In this document: piece after piece, positions 12,481 to 23,000 of the stretch | Layout: the number at the start of each line of letters is the position of its first letter | Position numbering within the stretch: the stretch's first letter is position 1 | From: Cycas panzhihuaensis | Taxonomy: Eukaryota; Cycadophyta | NCBI GenBank assembly: GCA_023213395.1 | Contig: CM041465.1 | Span: forward strand, 118,675,741-118,739,740 | DNA length: 64,000 nucleotides | Direction of reading: 5' to 3' | Notes under the pieces: generated by a model | What the model was told of the DNA's origin: nothing | Seen by the model: only the letters and a program-made list of their open reading frames with translations | Databases searched by the model: none | Position numbers and translations under genes: made by a program

Positions 12481-13458
12481 ATGTCGATTTTAAGGTCGTG
12501 ATTGAGGTCAATTTTGTAATCCCTTGGAAGCTTTCCATGCCTCTGAAGCTATTCTACTTTTATAGACATCAATAGTGTGACCTCTTTTATGACAATAGGC
12601 ACAACTAATGTTCTGAGAAGAATTTACATTGTTCTGATTAGGAAATGACTAATTAGGAGTGTTCTGATGTTTAGATGGACTAGAATACTTAGAATTATTT
12701 TGAAAATTAAATTGAGAATCTCTATGAGGTTTCTAAAATTTTAGATTAGAATTGTTCTGTTATTTATTTTTATTTTGTGGCTTAGTTTTGGAAAATAAGG
12801 CTTGTGAAGGATCTTTTAATATGCCTATTTGAATTAACATTGTTTGATGTTCGACCGGTTAGTTTGTCAACTGATTGAATGTTATAGGAGGGTTTCTAGC
12901 TTGTTGTTTGACAGTTTTGAAGAAATTAAATTATTTTGGTAACTTGTTTACTACAAGACGTACGAGTGTATTGTCATCTTTAATATGCGTGATTATTTTT
13001 TTAGTATCACCTTCTTTAGTTTTAGATTTGATACAGTTTCCTAGATCTTTATTAATTAGTTGAATTTTACATAAAAAATCCTCAACATTGGAAAAATCAT
13101 CATAAGTAAGGTCATACAATTATTGTTTTAGGACAACCACTTTATGTGTATCTACCTTATCATATTTTTCTTGCAAAGTTTTCTATACAGTAGCTAAGTC
13201 ATCTATTTCAGAAAACTACTGACTAGTTTCTAGTAAAAGTGAGTTTAATATAGTGCCTAAGGCTATATCTGAGTTCATCAAATATACCATATAACTTTCT
13301 ATAGTTTCTTCTTTTGGTTTTTTAAATTCACCTATCACATATCACCATATCTTTTGCTGTTTAAGCTGATGGGATATGTGATTCCTCTAGTTAGCATAGT
13401 TTGAGCTGCTTAACACTAGAATTGGAACGTAGGTGGTTGTCCCTGGCATTAATGCCAT
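12481..13458 (-). pseudogene. Copia-1 gag
   Basis: Begins at 13458 with 'MALMPGTTTYVPILVLSSSNYAN' followed by a stop where the family has Trp. The UBN2-type capsid region continues through 13119-12931 ('MYDLTYDDFSNVEDFLCKIQ'). Near 12600 there is a zinc knuckle 'CAYCHKRGHTIDVY' in which the last Cys is Tyr. Several in-frame stops, mostly explainable as CAA/CAG/TGG to stop, make it a pseudogene. Confidence 0.85.
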
Positions 13459-13947
13459 ATTGGGAGTTATAAGGTTTGATTGAAGATTGAAGAATATAAA
13501 GGTAGGTAAAAAAATAATCACATAGTAAAGTTACCAATCATCAGATTAACTTTTCACATGCATGATTAAAGAGTGAACAGGAAAACATAGTAGCATGTAT
13601 TACTGGTTTTTCTCTTAATTAAAAAAATCACATGATTTCAGGCAGATAGTCTCCCTTGACTTGAAAAATAAACAACCCCTTAAAAAATCCCCCTTAAATA
13701 GTCCCTTTTCAAAAAAAAAAGTTCCCTTTAATTTTGAGAAATAAGCAGTCCCCCTTGAGTGTTTAAGTTCCAAGAAAGTTATAAAGTATGAAATTAGAAC
13801 AATTAATTATATGTTGCATTAATTTGATAATAATTTTGAAGATATAAAATTGATTTGTAAGATTAAATATAAAAAATGTTAATAGTTTTTTATTAATTAA
13901 GCTTTATTTTTGAAAATGCATATAAAAGGTATTCAATGATCCACACA
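13459..13947 (-). other. Copia-1 leader, proximal part
   Basis: AT-rich noncoding sequence between the gag start and the U2-like segment, with C runs and A runs near 13680-13720. I recognise nothing in it. Confidence 0.5.
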
Positions 13948-13998
13948 GATAAGAACAGATACTACACTTGATCTTAGCCAAAAAACTAAGAAAAATAT
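13948..13998 (-). pseudogene. U2: 5' fragment of U2 snRNA (nt 1-51), inside Copia-1
   Basis: The reverse complement aligns without gaps to the first 51 nt of U2 snRNA, starting exactly at nucleotide 1. I count six mismatches (positions 4, 5, 11, 12, 14, 15), all C-to-T or G-to-A transitions. The branch-site-pairing GTAGTA and the flanking GGCTAAGATCAAGTG are perfect. Similarity stops abruptly after ...TTCTTATC, so stem-loops II-IV and the Sm site are missing. U2 pairs with the intron branch point in the spliceosome; this piece cannot do so as an RNP. A TA-repeat lies 36-51 bp upstream, but no plant snRNA upstream element is seen. Fragment origin is an inference; the match itself is direct. 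Confidence 0.9.
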
Positions 13999-14012
13999 TA
14001 GTTTTGGCTAAG
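13973..14012. repeat. Inverted repeat at the 5' edge of the U2 fragment
   Basis: CTTAGCCAAAA (13973-13983) is repeated as its exact complement TTTTGGCTAAG (14002-14012), giving an 11-bp stem with an 18-base loop. The arm corresponds to U2 nt 16-26, so part of the U2 piece occurs a second time in the opposite orientation. Confidence 0.75.
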
Positions 14013-14530
14013 TTAATTAGGCTTTGTTAATAGTATATATATATATATACCCTTTGAATAAGTGTTTGAAAGGTAATATATACCTTATATATGACAAAGA
14101 AATAAGCTAAGATATTAGGTGGGAAGAGGGACAATATTATAAAGTATATAGGGGGGGAAAGCTTTGTAATGATTAAATTAAAAAATAAATTTAAATGTTA
14201 TAATAAGGAATGTTTATTAAATATTAAAGGTTAATTAAAGGGAGAGGGGTTATTGTTTTTAATTAAATGTTGTAAATTGAATGAATTTTTATAAAGTATG
14301 GGGGTGTTTCTAATTAAAATATTTCTAAAGTTTATAAGGTTTTATTAAATAAACATAACCTAAAGTTTATAATATAGTTATATATATAACGAAATAGAAA
14401 AAATGAAATAAAAAAAAAAAGAAATGAAAAAAAGGAATATGAAATGGCAGACTTGATGGGTTTTTAGATTTTCTAAAAGAAAAATAAAATGAAACAAAAA
14501 ATGAGGTTCGTGGATATGGATTAGGGTAGA
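14013..14530. other. AT-rich segment of the Copia-1 leader
   Basis: Contains a (TA)n run at 14034-14049 and A-rich tracts near 14400-14440. No coding or RNA gene similarity is visible. Confidence 0.5.
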
Positions 14531-14639
14531 AATCCTACCTAATTTTAGTTGGCATGGTGACACTCTTTATTTTCAGGTCTTCAACAATGGTGAGGATGGA
14601 GGTGATGGATCGATACATCATTAGCTTTGATTCTTCAGC

Positions 14640-15085
14640 AGAGTGATGGCATTCAGATTCTTTATTTTCCATTGATAGAGCTTCATTATCGTGAACTCTC
14701 AGATCATTCTTGAACCACACGATGGACACCTTACACAGAGCAGTGCTATTGCTTAGATCTCCAGCATCCCTTCCATTATGATAGAGATGAAGATAATCTG
14801 GAAATGTTGAAGTGAATTTGGTAGATGTTCTGGATGGTCTTAGGCTGGGCATAGGATTTCCAGAGCCAAGCTCACTTGAGTTGGTACAGGACTGATGCAC
14901 TTCTTCTGTGAGGAGAACAAAGAATCTAGCTTAGTGCTAACCCTACCTACCACTGCCTCGGGTAGGGGTTTGGTGGATTGAACTATGGATGGAGAAGGTA
15001 AAAGCCTAGACTTGGACAGAAGAAGATTGGAATAGAGCATGGAACCTAGGGCTAGTAAAACCGAAGCTACAGTGGGCACGGTCAT
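14640..15085 (-). pseudogene. PHR2: N-terminal fragment of a PHR2-type photolyase/blue-light receptor homologue
   Basis: On the minus strand, one frame starts at 15085 (MTVPTVASVLLALGSM...) and runs through a Ser/Pro-rich leader with 'PVPTQVSL'. A frameshift near 14860 leads into '...TALCKVSIVWFKNDLRVHDNEAL' (about 14745-14650). The 'VVWFRNDLRVHDNE' block opens the DNA-photolyase domain, and the LRVHDNE form with a long Ser-rich N-terminus is characteristic of plant PHR2 rather than CRY-DASH, which has LRVLDN. Similarity ends at about 14650, before the next block of the domain. The fragment shares orientation with Copia-1 and starts about 6 bp from the UPL-like piece on the other strand. Domain match is strong; identity of the N-terminal leader is inferred. 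Confidence 0.78.
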
Positions 15086-15091
15086 TTATGG

Positions 15092-15799
15092 TCTCTCATT
15101 TTACTTCTAAAACTTCTTAATCAGCCACTCTTCTCAAGGAGCAGTCCTCATCTGGAGTAGGTTATGGGCCTTCTTGAGGTTATTATGAATAATGTTGCTG
15201 AAAGAAGTAATATGGATACAAGGGTTAATACCATTGATCTTACATTTTTAGAGGTACTTCTAAAGGATCTCCATGCTGAAGTGTTAGCTACTCATCAAGT
15301 TCAGTCTGTTAGAGCATCAAATTATGCACCACCTTTCGTAGAAGATATTGACCCTAGATTTTTGGCAGCATTGCCCCCTGATATCCAAGATGAAGTCTTG
15401 GCACAACAGCATGTTCAATGAGTTGTCCAAGTCTAACAAGCTGAAGACCAGCCTGTTGACAAGGATAGTACCTCAATCATTGCTACCTTTCCTTCTGAGC
15501 TGTGGGAAGAGGTTCTTTTGACTTCTTCTGAAGCAGTTCTTGTTGCCTTGTCTCCAGCATTGCTTGCTGAAGCATAAATGCTAAGAGAGAGAGCATTAAA
15601 TCAGTATCAGGCACGTAGCCTATTTGGAGTAGGCCATAGGCTCGACAGGCATTAAAATATGGTAACTAGAGGATAAATTGCTATGGATCAAGGTGTGGAT
15701 AACAATGTTGGTCTTACATTAGGGCACAGGCTGGGTGCATCTCTAGGCAATGGCATAAAGATGAAAGAATTTGAAGGCAAGCCTCTAGTAGATATTGGT
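15092..15799 (+). pseudogene. UPL1: Permuted fragment of a UPL1/UPL2-type HECT ubiquitin ligase
   Basis: One forward frame reads 'LILLLKLLNQPLFSRSSPHLE', a stop in place of Gln, then 'VMGLLEVIMNNVAERSN' (15092-15213). It then continues with 'MDTRVNTIDLTFLEVLLKDL', 'EDIDPRFLAALPPDIQDEVLA', 'SIIATFPSELWEEVLLTSSEAVL', 'MLRERALNQYQARS' and 'KEFEGKPLVDIGAL' (to 15799). All blocks belong to the ubiquitin-binding-motif region and adjacent helical repeats of plant UPL1/2. In the full-length family, as I recall it, the LKLLN...VMGLL block lies C-terminal to the IDPEFLAALPPDIQ region; here it comes first. The fragment ends at the Copia-1 primer site. Several CAA/CAG-to-stop changes make it a pseudogene. 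The HECT catalytic domain is absent. Confidence 0.85.
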
Positions 15800-15811
15800 G
15801 CTCTGATACCA
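15800..15811 (-). other. Primer-binding site of Copia-1
   Basis: GCTCTGATACCA, the exact complement of TGGTATCAGAGC (initiator Met tRNA), three bases from the 5' LTR. Confidence 0.92.
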
Positions 15812-15814
15812 TAT

Positions 15815-16268
15815 AGAAATAGGCACATGCACAATGTCACCATAGGATCACATAGACAAGAAATTATGGGCAATAAATGACATTGCATATATACACAAAT
15901 TGACCGGTGGAAAACCCCTTCTAGGGAAGAAAAACCACCTCCTTAAGTTGTATTTTTATTAAGAATAGTAATAAACAAGATACCATATACTGAAACCACC
16001 TACACACCAAACTAGCCTTGGAAAAGGCTTTTAGATAGCCCTCCTAGATTCTCAAAACCACCTCCTTGAATCTAGGAGAAAAATTAATACGAAGAAAGGC
16101 TCATTAAAATGCATTTGTGTATTTCAACCACCTTCTATATAAGATTAAAATAAACTCTAAAGTTAAACATAAGAATGACTTAAATACTAATTTAAACATG
16201 TGACATAAAAAGAACTTAAGAAGAACATAAAAGTGACATTAAAAAGGGTTACATTAATATTCCTAACA
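15815..16268 (-). repeat. 5' LTR of Copia-1
   Basis: 454 bp, aligning throughout with 8747-9200. It ends CCTAACA at the outer edge. Confidence 0.9.
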
Positions 16269-16762
16269 ATATTAAAGTAGAGAACCTGGTCAGTTAGCAA
16301 GTTGGTAAGCTTGTTGCATAGGTGATTCCTAATAGGAAGAAGGATTAAGGTATGATGAGATATTTAGCACCAGTCTCTATGTTCATTGGTCCATTTGATC
16401 CTTACTTTAGTAGCTTCAGTTAGTTGGGTATCATATTGTATCATATCATATCATATTAGTGTTCCTTAACGAAAACTTGAAGAGGTGATTCACATGGCTT
16501 AAGTGGCTTATCCTCTTGGTTTAGTGAGAGGAATATGGCTAAGTTGAATGGATGAAATGTCAGGTGCAAAGAGAGTTGTATGGTTGTAGGTCTATTGGAG
16601 AATTTCCAAAGAATCAAGCACATATGAGGTATGAAACCATTACACCTGATTAATGATTGCTACATTGACATTTGTGCATATTGGGTTGATTAAGGTTATC
16701 CTTAAGAGGGGATTTATTCCTAATGATAATCCCTGTTGCCCCACATTTACATTAAGAGGGGA
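16269..16762 (+). other. Internal region of the gene-less element, 3' part, with polypurine tract
   Basis: Continuation of the sequence interrupted by Copia-1. It ends in ATTAAGAGGGGA (16751-16762), a polypurine tract directly before the 3' LTR; a similar CTTAAGAGGGGAT lies about 50 bp upstream. No coding similarity is seen. Confidence 0.6.
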
Positions 16763-17070
16763 TGTTAGAATGTATGATCATACCACCTAATGTAAAGTGG
16801 GCCTCCTATTTTTATGCCTAATTATGTGGAGGAATAGTCTTGATTATGGTGACCTAATGGATGTATTTGTAATTATATTTGGAACTTTAGATCTATAAAT
16901 ATAGATTAAATTTTATCCTTTTAATATATAATTTTGTCATAATGTGATTATTATTCATGTGTGGGTTTTCAACCGTAAGGGTTTCCCACAGAATTATGGT
17001 ATCCCATGTGATCTATTCTTGCTTGTTATCTGCCTGATGTGAAAGATCCTATTAACCTTATTTGCTAACA
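16763..17070 (+). repeat. 3' LTR of the gene-less plus-strand element
   Basis: Begins TGTTAGAATG and ends TTTGCTAACA, giving a 5-bp inverted terminal TGTTA/TAACA. Its right part matches 5451-5592. Length 308 bp. Confidence 0.82.
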
Positions 17071-20000
17071 AACTTTATAAATAAATTGATTACTAGGTCC
17101 ATATAAAGTAAGAACCATCTACCAAAATACTTCAGTAACTAGCCTATATAATTACTAGTTCTCTAAGTAATTATTTTAGATACATGGTTCACCAACTTTC
17201 AAAATGTTTGTTATAAGAGTAGCATAATCTTTCCTTTTACATATGAGTTAGAACCCCATAATTGAGTGTGTTGTGAAAGAGTAGATTGAGAAACTTTTAC
17301 TTGCCTCTTACGAATAAGATTTCCTTTTGTCTGCTTCTTCATTGTATATTTTTGTAGCTTTCTTCTGGTAACCATTATTCATACTCATCATTAAACTATC
17401 ATCCAAAACATACTAACTCTGGTAACAAATATAACTACTTGGTTAACACAAGTTAGTTATAATAAGGTAATATAAAAAATATATTTCTATATCTCTTTTC
17501 ATATATAGTAAGTTAGATTTCTTACTAATAAACACTTTCTACTATCAGTTATATAACCTCAATAGCTGATTATTAGTTGGATAACATTAATAATTATTTT
17601 TTGTGTGCTAATTAAATAATCATATGAGACTTTTCTTTATGTCTCATTAACTAGTGGAATTCTCATCAACTCCTTATCTCTCCATCATATAAACAAATCG
17701 GTCCCTTTAAAAATATTATGTGGTGTCATTTTCATCAAAACAAGTATCATATTCATTCATTAAAAAGTTGTTCAAATAAATCAGTTGATTTGTTCATTTG
17801 TTTAGTGTTACACACTCACATTAAACCAAATGATTAAATTTCAAGGGGGATTTTGTATGTTTAACATATTAATAAACTCTCATATCAATTTTTCATTGAA
17901 TATGTCCTAATTCATGTATTTTTCATCTATTTTGAGCCTTTAAGTATGATAAATGAGCCTTAAATTGATCACTTTAAATGAAACTTATTTTTTTCTTTTA
18001 TTATCCTTAAAAAAATAACTTTACCATCATATCCAAAGTCTTTGAAAACATCAGAATATTTAAAAATGTTTCTAAAAAAGGTTATAAAATATAATATTGA
18101 TGAGGTTAGGAGAATTTTAATCAGCTTTACTCATTAATATCTCTCTTATCTAATGTCTAAAATATGTCATGTGACCACATGTTTTGACCATCTTAAAGTT
18201 CTTTTTTGACACAACTAATGATACCTAATTTTGATATTCTAGTAAAAAGTTAGGGCTAAAAATATATTAATATATCTTTAAAAATATGTGATTCTTAATA
18301 AATTAGATTTTAGATCTTAAAAAATATTTTAATTTGATTAGTAAAATTTGTAATTAGAAAAATATTCCAATCTAATTTAATAAAATTTAGAGTCTACTCT
18401 CTTTACGAATAAGCCCCTAATTGTGTGACTTCTCCATACGCCCATCTATTGAAGTACTCAGGGGCTACTAGTTTTAAAATTTTATAAAAAATAATTAAAT
18501 CAAAATTTTATTTTATATTTATAAAAATTCATCTATTTCTTCCTCTAACACATGTTTATAATTTTTTTAATATTCTCTAATCAATCTCTATTTCTGCACA
18601 TTAGTTTCATAGAATGGACTATGTGATCTATGGAAGATTATGTGTAGGGTAGTTTCCAATTATCATAGTCTTTTTTTTATGGAATTCTTTAGTTATGCAG
18701 AAATGATGGTATCTCTATTTGGCATGGTAAGATTTTGTAGTGACTAGTTTTATATGTTCTTCATCTCTTATCTCTTCTTGATTTTGTGGAGGGCATTAGC
18801 ATAGGTGTTTATCTATATTAATGAAGAATGGGTGTATGGTAACTAGATTCTCTATGGTATTTATTCAAACTCTAGAAATTTTTATGTATATAGGCTTGTC
18901 TCTATATTGATTTTCATAATTAAATAACTTATATTACTCTTATTGGCAACTTGAGTAATAGATGATCTTCTTTATATGCAAGTATCTCAATCTTATCGCT
19001 ATAAGACTTGCTTTGCATATTTCAACTTCTCACATTACCATGCTGCCATCTCTAACATCTATAGAGCAATAAAAAATAGAATCTAGATGACTCAAGGAAT
19101 AAACTAAGATGACGATAGGAATTATAAGACAATGTCATGGCAACAATACAATAGATAGTGTCTTACTTAGTAACATAAGGAAGGTAATCAACAACTTTAA
19201 AAATTAGACTATATGGTAGAAACCTAGGTATTTACATGCTTTAATATTAATTGCCCTCATAATGTGTATAATAAAAATTTAGATAGCTTTTATAGCTTCA
19301 TTAGAAAACTAAAATTGCTTAATAATATTTATTAACAAGTATCAAATCACGGTGCCCAACCTCATATTATGGTTACAATATGAAAGATGCCTTATAAATA
19401 TTTCATGTCACCATAATATTCTACCATGCCCTCTTCATATTATTTCAAACTATTAAGGATGTCCATATCTACCTACAAATATTTCATAGTATCCCTTAGA
19501 AAGATGCCCATATATTTTCATGCATTTTCTTAAAAATAATAACACCCCATCTCATTTTATACCATAATAATCAAATTAATTGCACTATTTTATAATTCAA
19601 CATATGACACATACCTTTATTATTTATTGTCAAATACATGTCACTATTCATACCTCATACCTATTTTTATTATTATCATAAATACTTATTAACATGTCAC
19701 CTTTTATATTATATAGGTTTGCTTCCTATTTGGCATACTGGCTATTACATTATGTCTTCACTACTTGCTATTTGTGACATTATGTAAAATGACCAATTTC
19801 ATAGAACCTTAATCACATCTGTAAGGGGTCAATTTGTATCAATGAATTCATTTGGCAATAATTTAGTGGACTTGCTATCATACCCTCATACTTATGAATA
19901 TAAGCCTATATGCATAAATAACTAGTATATTTATGTTTCTAGCTCATCATATTCACCTTATAGCTAGCTTTTACACTGACTTTATTACTAGCTTTGTCAC

Positions 20001-23000
20001 TGACATACTCATCAAATTGGCTCACATAGGCTTTCTTTTTACTACATAAGATCCCTCTACTATCCATGGCTTTGATACCATATTATAATTTATAATTACA
20101 TTTTGATACCAAGTTAGAATTTAAAAATTGAGTTTGATAACATGTTCTGATGTTTTAAGTATAATGCAATAGAAATATAATAAGTATATATAATGAACAA
20201 ATAGATCATGAGGATATGTATACAATAAATAAATAAACATGAACATAAAGTAAATAATAGATACATCATGCACCATAAATATCATAAGCATTCACCATAA
20301 GAGAGACAATAGATTTATATGCAAAAAACCTAGTGTGAAAAAAACCACAGGAAAAGGTAGAGTTGGGAGCTCCTCTTATGATTAAAATTAATACATCTCC
20401 AAGTATAGGACCTTTCTCAAGTTCTCAAGTGGTATGTGTATATATTTATGTCAATGATCACCTCATAAGTTGCTTATAATTTCTCTTGAACCTTTACATT
20501 ATGTAATAGTATACATCTAACATATCTCAATATGTGTAATTAGTGAGATTATGTATCCTCTATCATAATATTAAGTATTACATATATGATTAATTCACAT
20601 ATTCTAATAGAATGGTTAGGTCAACTTCATTCCAAAAGCAATGATAGTGAAATAACTATGATATATCTTATCTCTAACTTACTTCTTAACTTGATATAAT
20701 AAGACAATACACATAGTATATGAAGGTTGGAAATGAAACAATATACTAGAAAGGTCAATTCTTTAAAGAGTGTGAGGGGAAATAATTAGAAAAAAAGGAA
20801 GATATATCATTATAAAGAGAAAAGAAAGGAAATAAAGCTAATAAGTAATAATGAAAGAAAGCTAAAGAAAATCCTCCCTTCCCTAGTATGTATTTGTAAG
20901 AAGAAAAATAGGTCAATGTCTTTATCTACCTAGGCTAAACTAGTAGGCAAAGACTTTTATAGAAAATGATAAGGATTATCACTCAAAATCATATTTTGTT
21001 AGTCACGAGTCAAAAAAATCCTCATTAGGGATCCAACCTACATCACTAAGGATACATCCTTTATACTTTCTGTCTTAGTTGGGGTTGAAGTATAATGGAT
21101 AGGCTCTTAAGCTTAAATAAGAGAAAAATAGGACTACTACAAGCTAGATATATGCATCTTCATTTTATATGATGGGAAGTATACATTAAAATATTAGATA
21201 AAATACTTAATGAATTGAAATAAATAAAAATTTTCCAAAATAATCTATACTATATTGAAGAGAGGTTATGTATACAACTAGATACCCAAGTGAATTGAGT
21301 GCCACCTAACAAAATTAATTAATATATAATGATACTAACATAATAAAAATTGAAGGCATTTAATATCAAATGCACTTACCAAGTGCAAATTAGATTCACT
21401 AGATCTGTTATATGCAATAAGTCCTCTTACCAAAAATATTAATCCTAATCTGATATACATAGAAACATATATAAGAGAGGGAGACAAAAGAAGTAAAAGA
21501 TTGGAGAATAAGAGAAAATTATTCCTAAAGAAAAAAAAAAAGTGACTATAGCCTTTGTCTTCTCTACCAGATCCCTTTTTAGCTCCTCTTTCTCTCTACT
21601 AGGAATGTTGTTAGTATCTTCCCATGTGTGTCTTCAACACTTGTATTATAAGTTGAGGTAATGTTTCTTTGATGATAGCTTGAACCTTCATATCTACTCC
21701 TTTAATCAATACTATTATTATGATAGGGGTAATTACAATCATTAGAGTAATTATGACCATTATGGTATTGTTGGGAGATTATCTACAAAACCATTTAAAT
21801 AATCTTCATGGTATACATACGTTAATAGCCAAATTAAAGTTAGCTAATTATGGAAATAATCTTTCCTTCTAGTATAGGGGTTGGGTCTAAAGTTGTGTAC
21901 TAACTTTGCTTTAACTAATCTATTATGTAATCAATGATTGAGAACATATGGATGAATATGTAACTCTATAATTCCGACCATCCTCCACTTATGGTTATCA
22001 TTGTAACTAGAATTTTACCTTTAAGGTTAGTACATTACTTAATAGTATCTAATTTTAGTTTATTAGATTTAGATGTTCTCCCACACTATAATGCTTAACA
22101 AGGGACTACCTTCTCATTAGATACCAACTCGTTTTAAGTTAGACTATTTTTTTTCACAATTGACTATTCACCTGAGATGACTTTTAAATCATTATGTAAT
22201 TTGGGCCTCCTTTAGCTATAGAGTTACTAAGGATATACCATATCCTATAAGCCTTATGCAGAGATGCCCACTATGACATTTCCTTAATCTTTCAAGGTGA
22301 AAATCATTACAATTAATTATTTTCTAGATACTATTTAATTACAAGTTGTGCATCTCATGTGTTCTTTACCTATTTAAGGCCATTCATTTATAGCTTACTG
22401 AGTGAGATATGGGTGCCTGAGACACTTGATTAATCATAACTTCTATGATTATGCATTTGCTCCTCATAAGCTAGATGCTTAATCATTTTAATGAAATGTT
22501 AGCATTGTTAAAATGATTAGTAGGTCAACCCATCATGTTGAGTAATTATACCTTAATCATGAAACAAAAAGAGAAATCAAGGGCTATAATATAAAGTTCT
22601 ATTTTAAAAATCAAGGGTTCAAATTTCATTAGTATTTGTGCCTCCCTATATATCCACTTATATATTTACATTTGGGAATACTATTTAATACTTATTAATG
22701 TCTTAGGAATATGGCCTACATAATTACTTCCCATGATGGTGTTTCCTTCCTAATAATTTTTCTTTTAAGGAATTTTTTGTAATAAAATTACTTACGTATG
22801 ATAATGTTCTATGAAGATTTTATATTATTCATTTCTTACATCATGATTTCCCATATGATAGTTTCCTACATAATAGTTATTTTTATCTTTATCAATTAAA
22901 AATATAAATAATGTATGTGAGAGATAGGTATATAGGTATTATCATTATTTTGATTCCCTTATTGCATGTAATTTACTTTTCTATATCACTAATTCTCATG

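Larger units (their letters stand above)
8747..16268 (-). mobile_element. Copia-1: Ty1/copia element carrying host gene fragments
   Basis: Two LTRs of equal length (454 bp: 8747-9200 and 15815-16268) enclose, on the minus strand, primer site, a 2.3-kb leader, gag, protease, integrase, RT and RNase H, the Copia order. Hand comparison gives roughly 10% LTR difference. The element interrupts the gene-less plus-strand element. I could not find a convincing 5-bp target duplication; the left LTR edge is uncertain by a few bases. The leader contains sequences from three host loci (U2 snRNA, PHR2-like, UPL1/2-like). Confidence 0.92.
5451..17070 (+). mobile_element. Plus-strand LTR element with no recognisable genes, split by Copia-1
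   Basis: A partial 5' LTR (5451-5592), a degraded primer site (5594-5605) and a complete 308-bp 3' LTR (16763-17070) share the tail containing GGGTTTCCCACAG and GTGAAAGATC. Removing the nested Copia-1 element (8747-16268) leaves about 3.6 kb of internal sequence with no gag or pol similarity that I can see. It is either an extremely decayed element or a non-autonomous derivative of the LARD kind. The 5' LTR lacks its left half. Confidence 0.7.

Noticed and set aside
13948-14050. A functional U2 snRNA gene with a TATA element
   Set aside because: Only 51 nt of about 195 are present, six are changed, and no upstream sequence element of the plant snRNA type is visible. The TA repeat upstream is probably chance.
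14640-14760. A CRY-DASH (CRY3) fragment instead of PHR2
   Set aside because: CRY-DASH proteins have LRVLDN at this place; the sequence has LRVHDNE, the PHR2 form.
15092-15799. A resident host UPL gene interrupted by the Copia element
   Set aside because: The piece lies strictly inside the element's LTRs, has stops and permuted order, and nothing UPL-like flanks the element.
18413-18468. Short inverted repeat AGCCCCT/AGGGGCT as a MITE
   Set aside because: Seven-base arms with no target duplication are too little to call a transposon.
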